Assembly: GCF_021129215.1 (NCBI RefSeq)
Contig: NZ_JAJOLP010000001.1
Location: 620,001-684,000 of the forward strand
Direction of reading: 5' to 3'
From: Agromyces sp. S2-1-8
GTDB lineage: Bacteria > Actinomycetota > Actinomycetes > Actinomycetales > Microbacteriaceae
Length of the DNA: 64,000 nt
Within the stretch, counting starts at the first letter, position 1, and the number at the start of each line of letters is the position of its first letter. The notes under the pieces were generated by a model, which was given only the letters and a program-made list of their open reading frames with translations, was not told the DNA's origin and did not search any database. Of the stretch, positions 44,953 through 53,740 are shown in pieces. Both the position numbers and the translations under genes were made by a program.

Positions 44953-46647
44953 GTGAACGATGAAGGACGCGTCCTCGCCGGGCGTTACCGCGTGGGCGCG
45001 CTCATCGGGCGCGGCGGCATGTCCGACGTGCACGTCGGCACCGATACCCGGCTCGGCCGCCAGGTCGCCGTCAAGCTGCTGAAGCCCCAGCTCGCGACCG
45101 ACCCGGCGTTCCGCATGCGGTTCCGCCAGGAGGCGCAGTCGGCCGCTCGCATGGCGCACCCCACGATCGTGCGGGTGTTCGACGCCGGCGAAGAGACGGT
45201 GGTCGATGCCTCCGGCCACGAGGTGCAGCTGCCGTTCATCGTCATGGAGTTCGTCGAGGGGCGCCTGCTCAAGGACATCATCCACGACGGCCCGCTCGAG
45301 CCGGCCGCGGCCGTCAGGGTCATCGACGGCGTGCTCACGGCGCTCGAGTACTCGCACCGGGCAGGCGTCGTGCACCGCGACATCAAGCCGGGCAACATCA
45401 TGATCACGACGACCGGCCAGGTCAAGGTCATGGACTTCGGCATCGCCCGGGCGGTCTCGGACTCGTCGACGACGGTCGCCCAGACGACGGCGATCCTCGG
45501 AACGGCGTCGTACTTCTCACCCGAGCAGGCGAAGGGCGAGACGGTCGATGCCCGCACCGACCTCTACTCGACCGGCGTCGTGCTCTTCGAGCTGCTCACC
45601 GGGCGGCCGCCGTTCCGCGGTGACACGCCCGTCGCGGTCGCCTACCAGCACGTGAGCGAGCGGCCGGTCAAGCCGAGCGTGATCAACCCGAAGGTCTCGC
45701 CGGCGCTCGACGCGGTCGTCATGCGAGCCCTTGCGAAGAACCGCGACCAGCGCTACCAGACGGCGGTGGAGTTCCGCGCGGACGTCGACACCGCGGCATC
45801 CGGTCGGGTGCCGGTGCATCGTGAGCCCGACCAGGCAACGATGCTGTTCGGCGCGCCGACCGCGTCGCTCTCGAGCTCGGAGCTCGCCCTGCGGCAGCTC
45901 ACCGAGGACGAGACCATGTCGCGCACCCAGCGTCGCCCTCCGGCGATCTGGATCTGGTCGGGCATCATCGGCGTCATCGTCATCGTCATCGCGGTGATGT
46001 ACTGGGCGTTCAATCTGCAGCCGACCGAGGAGATACCCTCGAGCGCGCGCAAGGTGCCTGCCGTCGCGGGCATGACCTACGAGCAGGCGGTCGAGGAGCT
46101 GCAGAAGCTCGGGCTGCCCGCGACCGAGGTCGACCAGACGGACGAGACCGTCCCGGCCGACCAGGTGATCGGCACCGAGCCCGCTGAGGGCGAGATCGTC
46201 AACGCGGGGCAGGCGATCACCGTCTACGTCTCGACGGGACGCGAAGCCGTGAAGGTGCCCGACACCGTCAACATGTCGCTCGACGAGGCGAAGAAGGCGC
46301 TCGAAGCGGCCGGGCTGAAGCCCGGCAAGGAGACGCGCGTCAACTCGGCGACCGTCGCGGCCGACGTCGTGCTCTCCACGATTCCCGAGGCCGGAAAGGC
46401 GGTCGAGCAGGGTTCGACCGTCGAGTTCACGCTGTCGAACGGCAAGGTCGAGATGGTCGACGTCATCGGCGTCTCCCTCGACGCCGCGGTCGGCCTGCTC
46501 ACCGCCGACGACCGCCAACTGAACGTCACCCCGGTCCAGGACACGTCGTGCCCCACCGAGCCCGGCTCCCCCATCACGCATCAGTCGCTCGCGCCGGGCG
46601 AGGTGCCGCAGGGCTCGGAGGTCGAGCTGACCTACTGCGCGGGCTGA
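44953..46647 (+). CDS. pknB: Ser/Thr protein kinase PknB with PASTA repeats
   Basis: 564 residues from a GTG. Kinase domain 11-275 with GRGGMSDVHVG, Lys41, HRDIKPGN (Asp143), DFG, TASYFSPEQ activation loop; single helix IWIWSGIIGVIVIVIAVMYWA; then three to four PASTA repeats (VPAVAGMTYEQAVEELQKLGL and following) that bind muropeptides or lipid II in homologs. Separated from pknA by 74 bases, so it may also have its own promoter. Confidence 0.95.
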   Translation: MNDEGRVLAGRYRVGALIGRGGMSDVHVGTDTRLGRQVAVKLLKPQLATDPAFRMRFRQEAQSAARMAHPTIVRVFDAGEETVVDASGHEVQLPFIVMEFVEGRLLKDIIHDGPLEPAAAVRVIDGVLTALEYSHRAGVVHRDIKPGNIMITTTGQVKVMDFGIARAVSDSSTTVAQTTAILGTASYFSPEQAKGETVDARTDLYSTGVVLFELLTGRPPFRGDTPVAVAYQHVSERPVKPSVINPKVSPALDAVVMRALAKNRDQRYQTAVEFRADVDTAASGRVPVHREPDQATMLFGAPTASLSSSELALRQLTEDETMSRTQRRPPAIWIWSGIIGVIVIVIAVMYWAFNLQPTEEIPSSARKVPAVAGMTYEQAVEELQKLGLPATEVDQTDETVPADQVIGTEPAEGEIVNAGQAITVYVSTGREAVKVPDTVNMSLDEAKKALEAAGLKPGKETRVNSATVAADVVLSTIPEAGKAVEQGSTVEFTLSNGKVEMVDVIGVSLDAAVGLLTADDRQLNVTPVQDTSCPTEPGSPITHQSLAPGEVPQGSEVELTYCAG

Positions 46648-46730
46648 GCCTCGGCTGAGCGGTAGCAGCGAGCCTTCGGCGAACTCACCTGCCGGAGCGT
46701 GGTGGGTGCCGGCCCGGGCGCGCCTCGCCG

Positions 46731-47372
46731 TCAGGCGCTCGCGCGCACCAGCGGGCTCAGGTGCTCGGCGCGAGCTCGCGCCTCGGGCAGGCCCGCGACC
46801 GCGAGCCAGTTGCCGAGCATGCGGTACCCACCCTCGGTGAGCACCGACTCGGGGTGGAACTGCACACCGAAGATGGGCGCCTCGACGTGGCGGAGCCCCA
46901 TGATCACGCCGCCCTGCGTGCGACTCGTGACGACGAGCGACGGCGGAAGCGTGCCGTCGACCACGGCGAGCGAGTGATAGCGCGTCGCCGTGAACGGCTG
47001 CGGCACGCCCTCGTAGAACGGGCTGCCGTCGTGCTCGATCCGCGAGGTCTTGCCGTGCATGAGCTCTTCGGCGTTGGTGACGACACCGCCGAACGCCTCG
47101 GCGATCGCCTGATGGCCGAGGCAGACGCCCAGCAGCGGCCGACCGCCCGCGAGCGCAGCTTCGACGACCGCGATCGACACGCCCGCGTCGGACGGCTTGC
47201 CCGGGCCGGGCGAGACGAGCACGCCGTCGTAGTCGGCGATGCGAGCGGGCACCTCGGCGGCGCCGAAGTCGTCGTTTCGCACGACCTCGGTCTCCGCGCC
47301 GAGCTCGCGCAGGTAGCCGTTGAGCGTGTAGACGAAGCTGTCGTAGTTGTCGATGACGAGGATGCGGGTCAT
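46731..47372 (-). CDS. trpG: Anthranilate/aminodeoxychorismate synthase glutamine amidotransferase
   Basis: 213 residues: ILVIDNYDSFVYTLNGYL, SPGPGKPSDAG, catalytic Cys84 in LLGVCLGHQAI and the FGVQFHPESVLT His-Glu pair. Supplies ammonia to TrpE/PabB. Position next to pknB is conserved in actinobacteria (Mycobacterium trpG). The start overlaps the stop of the 52-residue membrane protein by ATGA; the pknB-trpG 3' ends converge. Confidence 0.93.
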   Translation of the reverse strand: MTRILVIDNYDSFVYTLNGYLRELGAETEVVRNDDFGAAEVPARIADYDGVLVSPGPGKPSDAGVSIAVVEAALAGGRPLLGVCLGHQAIAEAFGGVVTNAEELMHGKTSRIEHDGSPFYEGVPQPFTATRYHSLAVVDGTLPPSLVVTSRTQGGVIMGLRHVEAPIFGVQFHPESVLTEGGYRMLGNWLAVAGLPEARARAEHLSPLVRASA

Positions 47373-47527
47373 TCTTCCACCGTGACGTTGATCGGGTTGA
47401 GGATCGAGTCGACCCAGGGGAACACCCACGTGAAGAGCGCGTAGACGACCGCTGCGGCGAGGACCAGCAGCAGGATGACGCGCAGCCACGCCGGTCCGGG
47501 AAGGATGCGCCAGAGCGCGCCGTACAT
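47369..47527 (-). CDS. 52-residue single-helix membrane protein
   Basis: MYGALWRILPGPAWLRVILL opens a protein with one helix (VILLLVLAAAVVYALFTWVF) and a polar tail ending PINVTVEE. It sits two bases after the sortase gene and overlaps trpG by ATGA, so it is translated as part of the srtE-trpG unit. Function unknown; the tight coupling argues it is real. Confidence 0.8.
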   Translation of the reverse strand: MYGALWRILPGPAWLRVILLLVLAAAVVYALFTWVFPWVDSILNPINVTVEE

Positions 47528-47529
47528 GC

Positions 47530-48333
47530 TCAGTTCCCCCATTCGGCGACGACCGAGGCGATCTCGGCGGGCGGGTTGTCGGCGCCCGGCTGCCACGACT
47601 CGAGCACGCCGTACGCGATGATGCGCTCGGCCGTCGAGTAGAGCGGGTTGCAGCTCGTGAGCGTGATGATGCGGTCGGTCGGCTGAAGCTCGGGATGGTG
47701 CGGCACTGCGGCCAGCACCCCGGTGGTGGCCGGCGTGACGTACTCGAAGTCGCGGAACCGGTACGTGTACCAGCCGTCCTTCGTCTGGATGTAGATCGCG
47801 TCGCCGAGCTGCAGCTGCTCGATCTCGTGCATGCCGCCCCCGTACGCGCTGCGGTGCGACGCGATCGCGAAGTTGCCGACCTCGCCGGGCATCTGGGTGC
47901 CGGGGTAGTGGCCGATGCCGAGGTCGAAGCTGTTGAGCACGTCGAGCCCGTAGCCCTCCGCGATGTTGCGCACCGAGTCGTGCGTGCCCTCGCTGTCGAA
48001 GCGCGGCACGTACATGACCGCGAACGCCTCGCCGTTGCCGTACTCCGTGGTGTCGACGACGGGCTCGCCGGGGTCGGGCGTCGCCGGGGGCGGCGTTCCT
48101 CCGCGCTCGGCCTTCGACGCTTCGGCCCATTCGGCGCTCTGCTCACCGGCCGCCTGCGACTGCTGGGTGTTCATGATCGCGTCGTTCCACCACAGCTGCC
48201 AGCCGAGGAACAGCAGGATCAGCACGCCCGCCGTGAGCAGCAGCTCGCCGAGCACGCCGACCACGCTGACGCGGTGCCGATCGCGCGTCGCGCGTCGCGC
48301 GGCACGCCGGCCGTCGGGCTGCGACTCAGACAT
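47530..48333 (-). CDS. Class E sortase
   Basis: 267 residues: one N-terminal helix (LGELLLTAGVLILLFLGWQLW), then the sortase beta-barrel with His160 (ASHRSAYGG), Cys228 (TLTSCNPLY) and Arg237. Class E enzymes attach surface proteins with LAxTG-type signals in high-GC actinobacteria. The ATG at 48333 is taken; upstream extension overlaps the crgA promoter region. Confidence 0.93.
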   Translation of the reverse strand: MSESQPDGRRAARRATRDRHRVSVVGVLGELLLTAGVLILLFLGWQLWWNDAIMNTQQSQAAGEQSAEWAEASKAERGGTPPPATPDPGEPVVDTTEYGNGEAFAVMYVPRFDSEGTHDSVRNIAEGYGLDVLNSFDLGIGHYPGTQMPGEVGNFAIASHRSAYGGGMHEIEQLQLGDAIYIQTKDGWYTYRFRDFEYVTPATTGVLAAVPHHPELQPTDRIITLTSCNPLYSTAERIIAYGVLESWQPGADNPPAEIASVVAEWGN

Positions 48334-48403
48334 AACGGCGATTCTATTCCGCCAGGACGTGAGCTCGCTGCGAGCATGCATGCGCCTCGGCTAGAATCAG
48401 CCC

Positions 48404-48646
48404 ATGGCACGTACGAAATCAACGAAGCCGGCGCGCGCCGAGGCCGCGGCGAACGGCGAGGAGGCACCGAACCCGGTGTGGTTCAAGCCCGTCATGTTCG
48501 GCTTCATGCTGCTCGGGCTCGCCTGGATCATCGTGTTCTACGTCAGCCAGGGCCGCTTCCCCATCGCCGATCTCGGCTCGTGGAACATCCTCATCGGCTT
48601 CGGCATCGCCTTCGTCGGCTTCCTCATGACCACCCGCTGGCGCTGA
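48404..48646 (+). CDS. crgA: Cell division protein CrgA
   Basis: 80 residues with two helices (VMFGFMLLGLAWIIVFYV and WNILIGFGIAFVGFLMTTRW) and a charged N-terminus, matching CrgA length and layout (N-P-VW-K-P ... TTRWR). Recruits and stabilises divisome proteins such as FtsZ-associated PBPs. Divergent from the sortase gene. Confidence 0.95.
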   Translation: MARTKSTKPARAEAAANGEEAPNPVWFKPVMFGFMLLGLAWIIVFYVSQGRFPIADLGSWNILIGFGIAFVGFLMTTRWR

Positions 48647-48664
48647 CGCCGGCTCGCTGCGACC

Positions 48665-48698
48665 GGAAAGGGCGGATGCTTCGGCATCCGCCCTTTCC
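48665..48698 (+). terminator. crgA terminator with GGATGC/GCATCC stem
   Basis: GGAAAGGGCGGATGC-TTCG-GCATCCGCCCTTTCC: perfect 15-pair stem with a TTCG tetraloop, 19 bases after the crgA stop. The stem contains both orientations of GGATGC, the core of the repeated motif. Confidence 0.9.
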
Positions 48699-48795
48699 GC
48701 ATGTCGGTGCGGCCCCGGGGCGCTGCGGCGCCAGTCAGGAGCGACTCCGCGTGGTGGGCCGTTTCCCACATGCCGTCCACCGCTCATCCTCAGCA

Positions 48796-48917
48796 CTGTC
48801 CACAGGTTTCCCACGGTTATCCACAGATGTGGAGATCTCCGAAGTCCGCCCGTCCACTGAAGTGCGGACAATTACACACGTGTAACTCTCAACAGCTGTG
48901 GAGAGAATTGTGGATAA
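48796..48917. other. DnaA-box cluster between crgA and the rhomboid gene
   Basis: Two perfect DnaA boxes: TTATCCACA at 48817-48825 and its complement TGTGGATAA at 48909-48917. Degenerate boxes include CTGTCCACA (48796-48804) and CGTCCACTG (~48851). TTACAC-AC-GTGTAA (48872-48885) is a further inverted repeat. The remaining 48699-48965 stretch is non-coding. Not expected to be oriC, which in this gene order lies beyond gyrA near dnaA; a DnaA-titration or regulatory site is more likely. Confidence 0.6.
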
Positions 48918-48965
48918 CCGCGAGGGGGTTCAACGCGAGCGCGGCACGAAGACCGCGGCGTCGAG

Positions 48966-49841
48966 TCAGAAGACCGGGAAGAAGACGTAACGCAGGCTGA
49001 GCACGAGCAGCACGACGACGAGCGCGATCAGCAGCCACACCTGCAGCGTCTGCTGCGACCGCTTGCGCGTCTCCACGTAGATGAGGCCGACGAGGGCGCC
49101 GGTCACGAGTCCGCCGAGGTGGGCCTGCCAGGCGACGTTGAATCCGGGCACGAACCCGATCACGAGGTTGATGCCGAGCAGGATGAACAGCTGCGTCGTC
49201 TGCCCGCCGAGCCGGCGCTGGATGACCAGGAACGCGCCCATGAGCCCGAAGATGGCGCCGGAGGCGCCGACGACGCCGACGCGCGGGTCGGAGAGCCAGA
49301 GCACGCCGACCGAGCCGCCGAGCCCGGCGATCAGGTAGAGGGCGAGGAACCGCCAGCGGCCGAGCAACCCCTCGAGCAACTGGCCGAAGATCCACAACGT
49401 GTACATGTTCAGCAGCACGTGGAAGATGAGCCCGGTCGAGTGCACGAAGACCGAGGTCAGCATGCGCCAGGGCTCGAGGTTGCCGGGTATCGAGTACACG
49501 CCGGCGTAGAGCAGGCGTTCAGTGACGGCGAGCCCCGGAATGAGCTGCAGCACGTAGACGGCGAGCGTGATGCCGATGAGGGCATACGTCACGATGGGCG
49601 CTCCGCGGCCCGCCGCAGCACGAGCGCGCGTGAGCACGGCCGGCTTGGTGCGGGGCGCGCTCGCGCGCTGCTCGCGCATGCACTCGGGGCAGATGACGCC
49701 GACGGCGCCCTGCGTCATGCATTCGGGGCAGATGGTGCGACCGCAGCGCTGGCACAGCACGTAGCTCTGCCGATCGGGGTGCCGATAGCAGAAGTTCGAC
49801 CGATCGGCCGCCCCGGAGCCGGCCGAAGGCACGGTGCTCAC
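48966..49841 (-). CDS. Rhomboid intramembrane serine protease with N-terminal zinc motif
   Basis: 291 residues. N-terminus has FCYRHPDRQSYVLCQRCGRTICPECM and ICPEC, a treble-clef/B-box-like cysteine pattern. Six to seven helices follow; catalytic dyad Ser194 (VGASGAIFG) and His241 (WQAHLGG), and a HxxxN-type loop (FHVLLNMYTLW). Cleaves membrane protein substrates. Position between ppiA and crgA matches the actinobacterial order. Confidence 0.94.
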   Translation of the reverse strand: MSTVPSAGSGAADRSNFCYRHPDRQSYVLCQRCGRTICPECMTQGAVGVICPECMREQRASAPRTKPAVLTRARAAAGRGAPIVTYALIGITLAVYVLQLIPGLAVTERLLYAGVYSIPGNLEPWRMLTSVFVHSTGLIFHVLLNMYTLWIFGQLLEGLLGRWRFLALYLIAGLGGSVGVLWLSDPRVGVVGASGAIFGLMGAFLVIQRRLGGQTTQLFILLGINLVIGFVPGFNVAWQAHLGGLVTGALVGLIYVETRKRSQQTLQVWLLIALVVVLLVLSLRYVFFPVF

Positions 49842-49848
49842 CGCTGGA

Positions 49849-50400
49849 TCAGACCTGTTCGACGGTGATGTTCTCGATGACGACGTCGTCGAGGGGCTTG
49901 TCGCGGCCGTCGGTGGCGACCGAGGCGAGCTTGTCGACGACGGCCTGGCTGGCCGCGTCGGTCACCTTGCCGAAGATGGTGTGCTTGCCCTGCAGCCAGG
50001 TGGTCGGGCCGACGGTGATGAAGAACTGCGAGCCGTTGGTGCCGCCGCCCGTGATGCGGTCGCGGCCGGCGTTCGCCATGGCGAGCACGTAGGGCTCGGT
50101 GAAGTCGAGCTCGGGGTTGATCTCGTCGTCGAACTGGTAGCCGGGGCCGCCGACGCCCTGACCGAGCGGGTCGCCGCCCTGGATCATGAAGCCGGGGATG
50201 ATGCGGTGGAAGATGACCCCGTCGTAGAGCGGGTCGGTCGTCTTCTGGCCGGTGGCCGGATGCGTCCACTCGATCTCACCCGTGGCGAGGCCGACGAAGT
50301 TCTTGACGGTCTTCGGGGCGTGGTCTCCGTAGAGGTCGACCTTGATGGGGCCGTGGTTGGTGTTGATCGTCGCGACGGCGGTGTGAATCGGCATCCTCAT
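49849..50400 (-). CDS. ppiA: Peptidyl-prolyl cis-trans isomerase (cyclophilin)
   Basis: 183 residues with the cyclophilin core: VIFHRIIPGFMIQGGDP, NGSQFFITVGPTTWLQGKHTIFG. Speeds proline isomerisation in folding; no signal peptide, so cytoplasmic. Two ATGs (50400, 50394) give almost the same protein and neither has a clear ribosome site. Seven bases upstream of the rhomboid gene. Confidence 0.95.
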   Translation of the reverse strand: MRMPIHTAVATINTNHGPIKVDLYGDHAPKTVKNFVGLATGEIEWTHPATGQKTTDPLYDGVIFHRIIPGFMIQGGDPLGQGVGGPGYQFDDEINPELDFTEPYVLAMANAGRDRITGGGTNGSQFFITVGPTTWLQGKHTIFGKVTDAASQAVVDKLASVATDGRDKPLDDVVIENITVEQV

Positions 50401-50514
50401 ATTCTGTCATGCGCAGGTTCGTCAAGCGGCATGCCGTATTGCGACTCCCACCCCGTTTCCAGCCGGTTCGGTGGCAAGATGGAAACGTTCGCTGTACTGA
50501 CGATGGAGGTCGAG

Positions 50515-51030
50515 ATGAGCCTGTCACGCAAGCGCCGGAAGGAACTCAAGCGGCTGCGCAGCAGTGCGGAGGAACTCTGGGGGAACCAGCAGCACGTGCT
50601 CGAGCACGCCAATGCCGTCGCTCGCGAGGCCAGCCGACAGCTCGGGCACCTGACCCGCGAAGAGGTCGTTCCGCGGGTGCGCACCGGGTACGAGAGCTAC
50701 GTCCGACCCGGAGTCCAGCAGGCGGGCCGCTACGCCAGGTCGGCCGGCGACTCGGTCGAGCGCGGGCTCGGCACCGCCCTGGGCTCGGTCCTGTCGATCG
50801 GCGACATCGCCAACGACGCTCGCGTGCGACGCGCCCTCGAGCGCGTCTCGCCGCGGGCGGCCGTCGTGGTCGAGCAGAAGAAGGGCCCTGGCGTCGGCAC
50901 CTGGCTCGCGATCGGCGCCGGCGTGGTGGCCGCCGCGGGCGTCGCCTATGCCGTCTGGCAGACCTTCCGCGCCGACGACGAGCTCTGGGTCGCCGACGAC
51001 GAGCCGAGCGGTCCCACGAGCCAGGGCTGA
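50515..51030 (+). CDS. Membrane protein, possible CwsA analogue
   Basis: 171 residues: a basic N-terminus (SLSRKRRKELKRLRSSAEELW), a long helical region and one C-terminal helix (GTWLAIGAGVVAAAGVAYAVW) with a short acidic tail. Not recognised by sequence. In Mycobacterium the gene next to ppiA is cwsA, a protein with the same layout that interacts with CrgA and Wag31; the analogy is positional. GGAGG five bases before the ATG at 50515; an upstream ATG (50479) lacks one. Confidence 0.8.
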   Translation: MSLSRKRRKELKRLRSSAEELWGNQQHVLEHANAVAREASRQLGHLTREEVVPRVRTGYESYVRPGVQQAGRYARSAGDSVERGLGTALGSVLSIGDIANDARVRRALERVSPRAAVVVEQKKGPGVGTWLAIGAGVVAAAGVAYAVWQTFRADDELWVADDEPSGPTSQG

Positions 51031-51047
51031 GCCCGGCACCGCACGAC

Positions 51048-51077
51048 GAAACGGCCCCGCACGAGCGGGGCCGTTTC
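51048..51077 (+). terminator. Rho-independent terminator
   Basis: GAAACGGCCCCGC-ACGA-GCGGGGCCGTTTC, perfect 13-pair stem, 17 bases after the stop of the possible CwsA-like gene and before the converging ABC transporter operon end. Confidence 0.9.
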
Positions 51078-51119
51078 GCATGACGGGGGCGGGTCACCAC
51101 GGTGACCGACCGCAAGAGA

Positions 51120-52877
51120 TCAGGCGGATGCCTCGGCGCGTCGCGGCTCCGGCGCCCATTCGGGCTTCGGCACCGAGTCGATGAGCAGCTGCGTGTAGGG
51201 GTGCTGCGGTGCGGCGAGGAGTTCGACGGTGCTGCCGCGCTCGACGATCTCTCCGTAGCGCATGACGACGGTCTCCTCGCAGACTCGGCGTACGACGGCG
51301 AGGTCGTGGCTGATGAACAGCAGCGTGAGGCCGCGCTCCTCGCGGATGCGTGCGACGAGGTCGAGCACCTGCGCCTGCACCGACACGTCGAGCGCGCTCG
51401 TCGCCTCGTCCATGACGAGCACGTCGGGCTCGATCGCGAGCGCGCGCGCGATCGCCACGCGCTGGCGCTGGCCGCCCGAGAGCGTGCGCGGACGCGCCTG
51501 CGCGTGCTGCGCCCCGAGACCCACCTGCTCCAGCAGTTCGACCACCCGGGCACGGGCGCCGGTCGTCGACAGCTCGGTGTGCAGCCGCAGCGCGTCTTCG
51601 ATGGCGCGGCCCGCCGTGATCCGCGGATCCAACGAGAGGTACGGGTCCTGGAACACCATCTGCACGCTGCGCGCGTGCGCGATGCGCTCCTGCCGCGACT
51701 TCGGCACGATCGTGCGGTCGCGACCGGCGACCCTGATCTCACCGGTGTCGGGCTCTTCGAGGCCGACGATCATGCGCGCGAGCGTCGACTTGCCCGAGCC
51801 CGACTCGCCGACGACCGCGAGCGCTCGCCCGCGGGCGAGTCGCAGGTCGGTCGACGCGACCGCGTGCACCGGCGGCTTGCCCCGCAGGTGGTACGTCTTC
51901 GAGACCCCCGCCACGGCGAGTATCGGCTCGTCGTCCGCTGGCGCCGCGGCCACGGTGATGGCGGATGCCTCGTCCGGGCGCTCGAGCGGCGTCGGAGCCG
52001 CGACCGGCTCGGGAACCGGACCTGCCGCGTCACCCCCGGGGGCGTCGACGGGCGAGGTCGCGGGCGCCGAGGCATCCCGGATCTCGATGACCGGCCCGGC
52101 GGACCCGGTGACCGTGGGGGTCGCGGCGACGAGCCGCTTCGTGTAGTCCGCCTGCGGTGCGCTGAACACCCGTCGCGCGTCACCCGTCTCCTCGACGCGA
52201 CCCTTGTTCATGACGACGACGCGATCGCAGATCGACGCCGCGAGGTTCAGGTCGTGGGTGATGAAGAGCATGCCCATGCCCCGGCTCGCCCGCTGCTCGA
52301 CGAGCACGCGGATGATCTCGGCCTGCGTGGTCACGTCGAGGGCGGTGGTCGGCTCGTCGCACACGAGCAGCTTCGGCGAGCTCGTGAGCGCACCGGCGAT
52401 CATGACGCGCTGCAGCATGCCGCCCGAGAACTCGTGCGGGTACTGCTTGAGGTGGTCCTCGGGGCGAGGCAGTCGCACGGCGGTGAGCAGCTCGATCGCG
52501 CGCGCCCTCGCCTCCGACTCGGACTTGCCCTCGCACAGGCGAAGCGTCTCGGTCATGTGGTCGCCGATGGTGCGCATCGGGTTGATGCCGGCGCGGGGGT
52601 CCTGGAAGATCATCGCAGCCGCGTGGCGGCGCACGTCGAGCACGTCGCGCCTGCCGGCGGCCACGAGGTCGCGGCCGTCGACGAGCACGCGCCCGCCGAG
52701 GGCCGACCCGTCGGGGGTCAGGCCGAGCACGGTGCGCGCCGTGAGCGACTTGCCCGAGCCCGACTCGCCCACGAGGCCGACGGTCTCACCGGCTTCGACG
52801 CCGAGCGAGATCCCGTCGAGCAGCCTGGTGCCGTTCGGCAGGTCGAGCGTCAGGTCGGAGATGTCGAGCAGGCTCAT
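51120..52877 (-). CDS. Dipeptide-type ABC transporter ATPase, two fused ATPase domains
   Basis: 585 residues, DppD and DppF units in one chain. Domain 1: Walker A GESGSGKS (~40), signature FSGGM, Walker B LLVCDEPTTALD. A ~70-residue Ala/Pro linker. Domain 2: Walker A GESGSGKS, signature LSGGQ, Walker B VLVMDEATSALD, and the oligopeptide C-terminal PYTQLLIDSVPKP. Last gene of the operon, overlapping the second permease by ATGA. Confidence 0.95.
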   Translation of the reverse strand: MSLLDISDLTLDLPNGTRLLDGISLGVEAGETVGLVGESGSGKSLTARTVLGLTPDGSALGGRVLVDGRDLVAAGRRDVLDVRRHAAAMIFQDPRAGINPMRTIGDHMTETLRLCEGKSESEARARAIELLTAVRLPRPEDHLKQYPHEFSGGMLQRVMIAGALTSSPKLLVCDEPTTALDVTTQAEIIRVLVEQRASRGMGMLFITHDLNLAASICDRVVVMNKGRVEETGDARRVFSAPQADYTKRLVAATPTVTGSAGPVIEIRDASAPATSPVDAPGGDAAGPVPEPVAAPTPLERPDEASAITVAAAPADDEPILAVAGVSKTYHLRGKPPVHAVASTDLRLARGRALAVVGESGSGKSTLARMIVGLEEPDTGEIRVAGRDRTIVPKSRQERIAHARSVQMVFQDPYLSLDPRITAGRAIEDALRLHTELSTTGARARVVELLEQVGLGAQHAQARPRTLSGGQRQRVAIARALAIEPDVLVMDEATSALDVSVQAQVLDLVARIREERGLTLLFISHDLAVVRRVCEETVVMRYGEIVERGSTVELLAAPQHPYTQLLIDSVPKPEWAPEPRRAEASA

Positions 52878-53740
52878 GCGGGGATCTCGCCTCCGATGCG
52901 GTCGGAGAGCTCTTCTCCGATGATGTTGAACGCCACGACGACGAGCACGACGCAGACGGCCGGCTCGAGCGCGGGCAGGAAGTGGCCGCCGACGATGCCC
53001 GCCTGGGCCTCGTTGATCATGGCGCCCCAGTCGGGTGTCGGCGGTTGCACGCCGAGGCCGAGGAACGACAGGCCGGCGAGCTCGGCGAGCACGTACCCGA
53101 AGTTCAGGGTCGACTGCGCGCCCACGATCGGGGTCACGTTCGGCAGCACGCGGCGCAGCGCGATCCAGGGGCCGCTGAAGCCCTGCACGCGGTAGGCCGC
53201 GACGTAGGGTCGGGTGCGCTCGGCCTTGATGAGCGCACGTGTGAGCCGGGCGACGAACGGTGCATACGCGATGCTCATCGCGATGACCGGGGCGACGAGG
53301 CCCTTGCCGAAGAGCGCCACCGCCATGATCGCGAGCAGCAGCGACGGGAAGGCGAAGAGCACGTCGAAGATGCGGCCGAGCACCGCGTCGATCCAACCGC
53401 CGCGCCATCCGGCGATGAGGCCGAGCAGCATGCCGACGACGGTCGACCCGATGACGACGAGCAGCGGGCCGAGCAGCGCGGTGCGAGCGCCGAAGATGAG
53501 CCGGCTCAGGAGGTCACGGCCGAGGCCGTCGGTGCCGAGCCAGTGCTCGGGGCTCGGCGGCGCGTTGACCGCGGCGAAGTCGAGCTGGTCGGGCGGGTAC
53601 GGCGCGATGAACGGCGCGAAGATCGCGGCGAGGGTCATCACCGAGATGACGCCGATGGCGATGCCGAAGGTCGCGTTCGCGGGCTTCAGCTTCGGGGCCC
53701 GCATCACCTCGACGGCGAGGGTGTTGTTCGAGACGGTCAT
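52874..53740 (-). CDS. ABC transporter permease (DppC-like)
   Basis: 288 residues, six helices with the N-terminal extension, the DppC signature HWLGTDGLGRDLLSRLIFGAR and the EAA loop YVAAYRVQGFSGPWIALRRVLPNV. ATGA overlaps at both ends show translational coupling within the operon. Confidence 0.94.
   Translation of the reverse strand: MTVSNNTLAVEVMRAPKLKPANATFGIAIGVISVMTLAAIFAPFIAPYPPDQLDFAAVNAPPSPEHWLGTDGLGRDLLSRLIFGARTALLGPLLVVIGSTVVGMLLGLIAGWRGGWIDAVLGRIFDVLFAFPSLLLAIMAVALFGKGLVAPVIAMSIAYAPFVARLTRALIKAERTRPYVAAYRVQGFSGPWIALRRVLPNVTPIVGAQSTLNFGYVLAELAGLSFLGLGVQPPTPDWGAMINEAQAGIVGGHFLPALEPAVCVVLVVVAFNIIGEELSDRIGGEIPA

Noticed and set aside
48796..48917. DnaA-box cluster as the chromosomal origin
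   Set aside because: Gene order places dnaA/dnaN and oriC beyond gyrA to the right; only two perfect boxes and no AT-rich unwinding element are visible.
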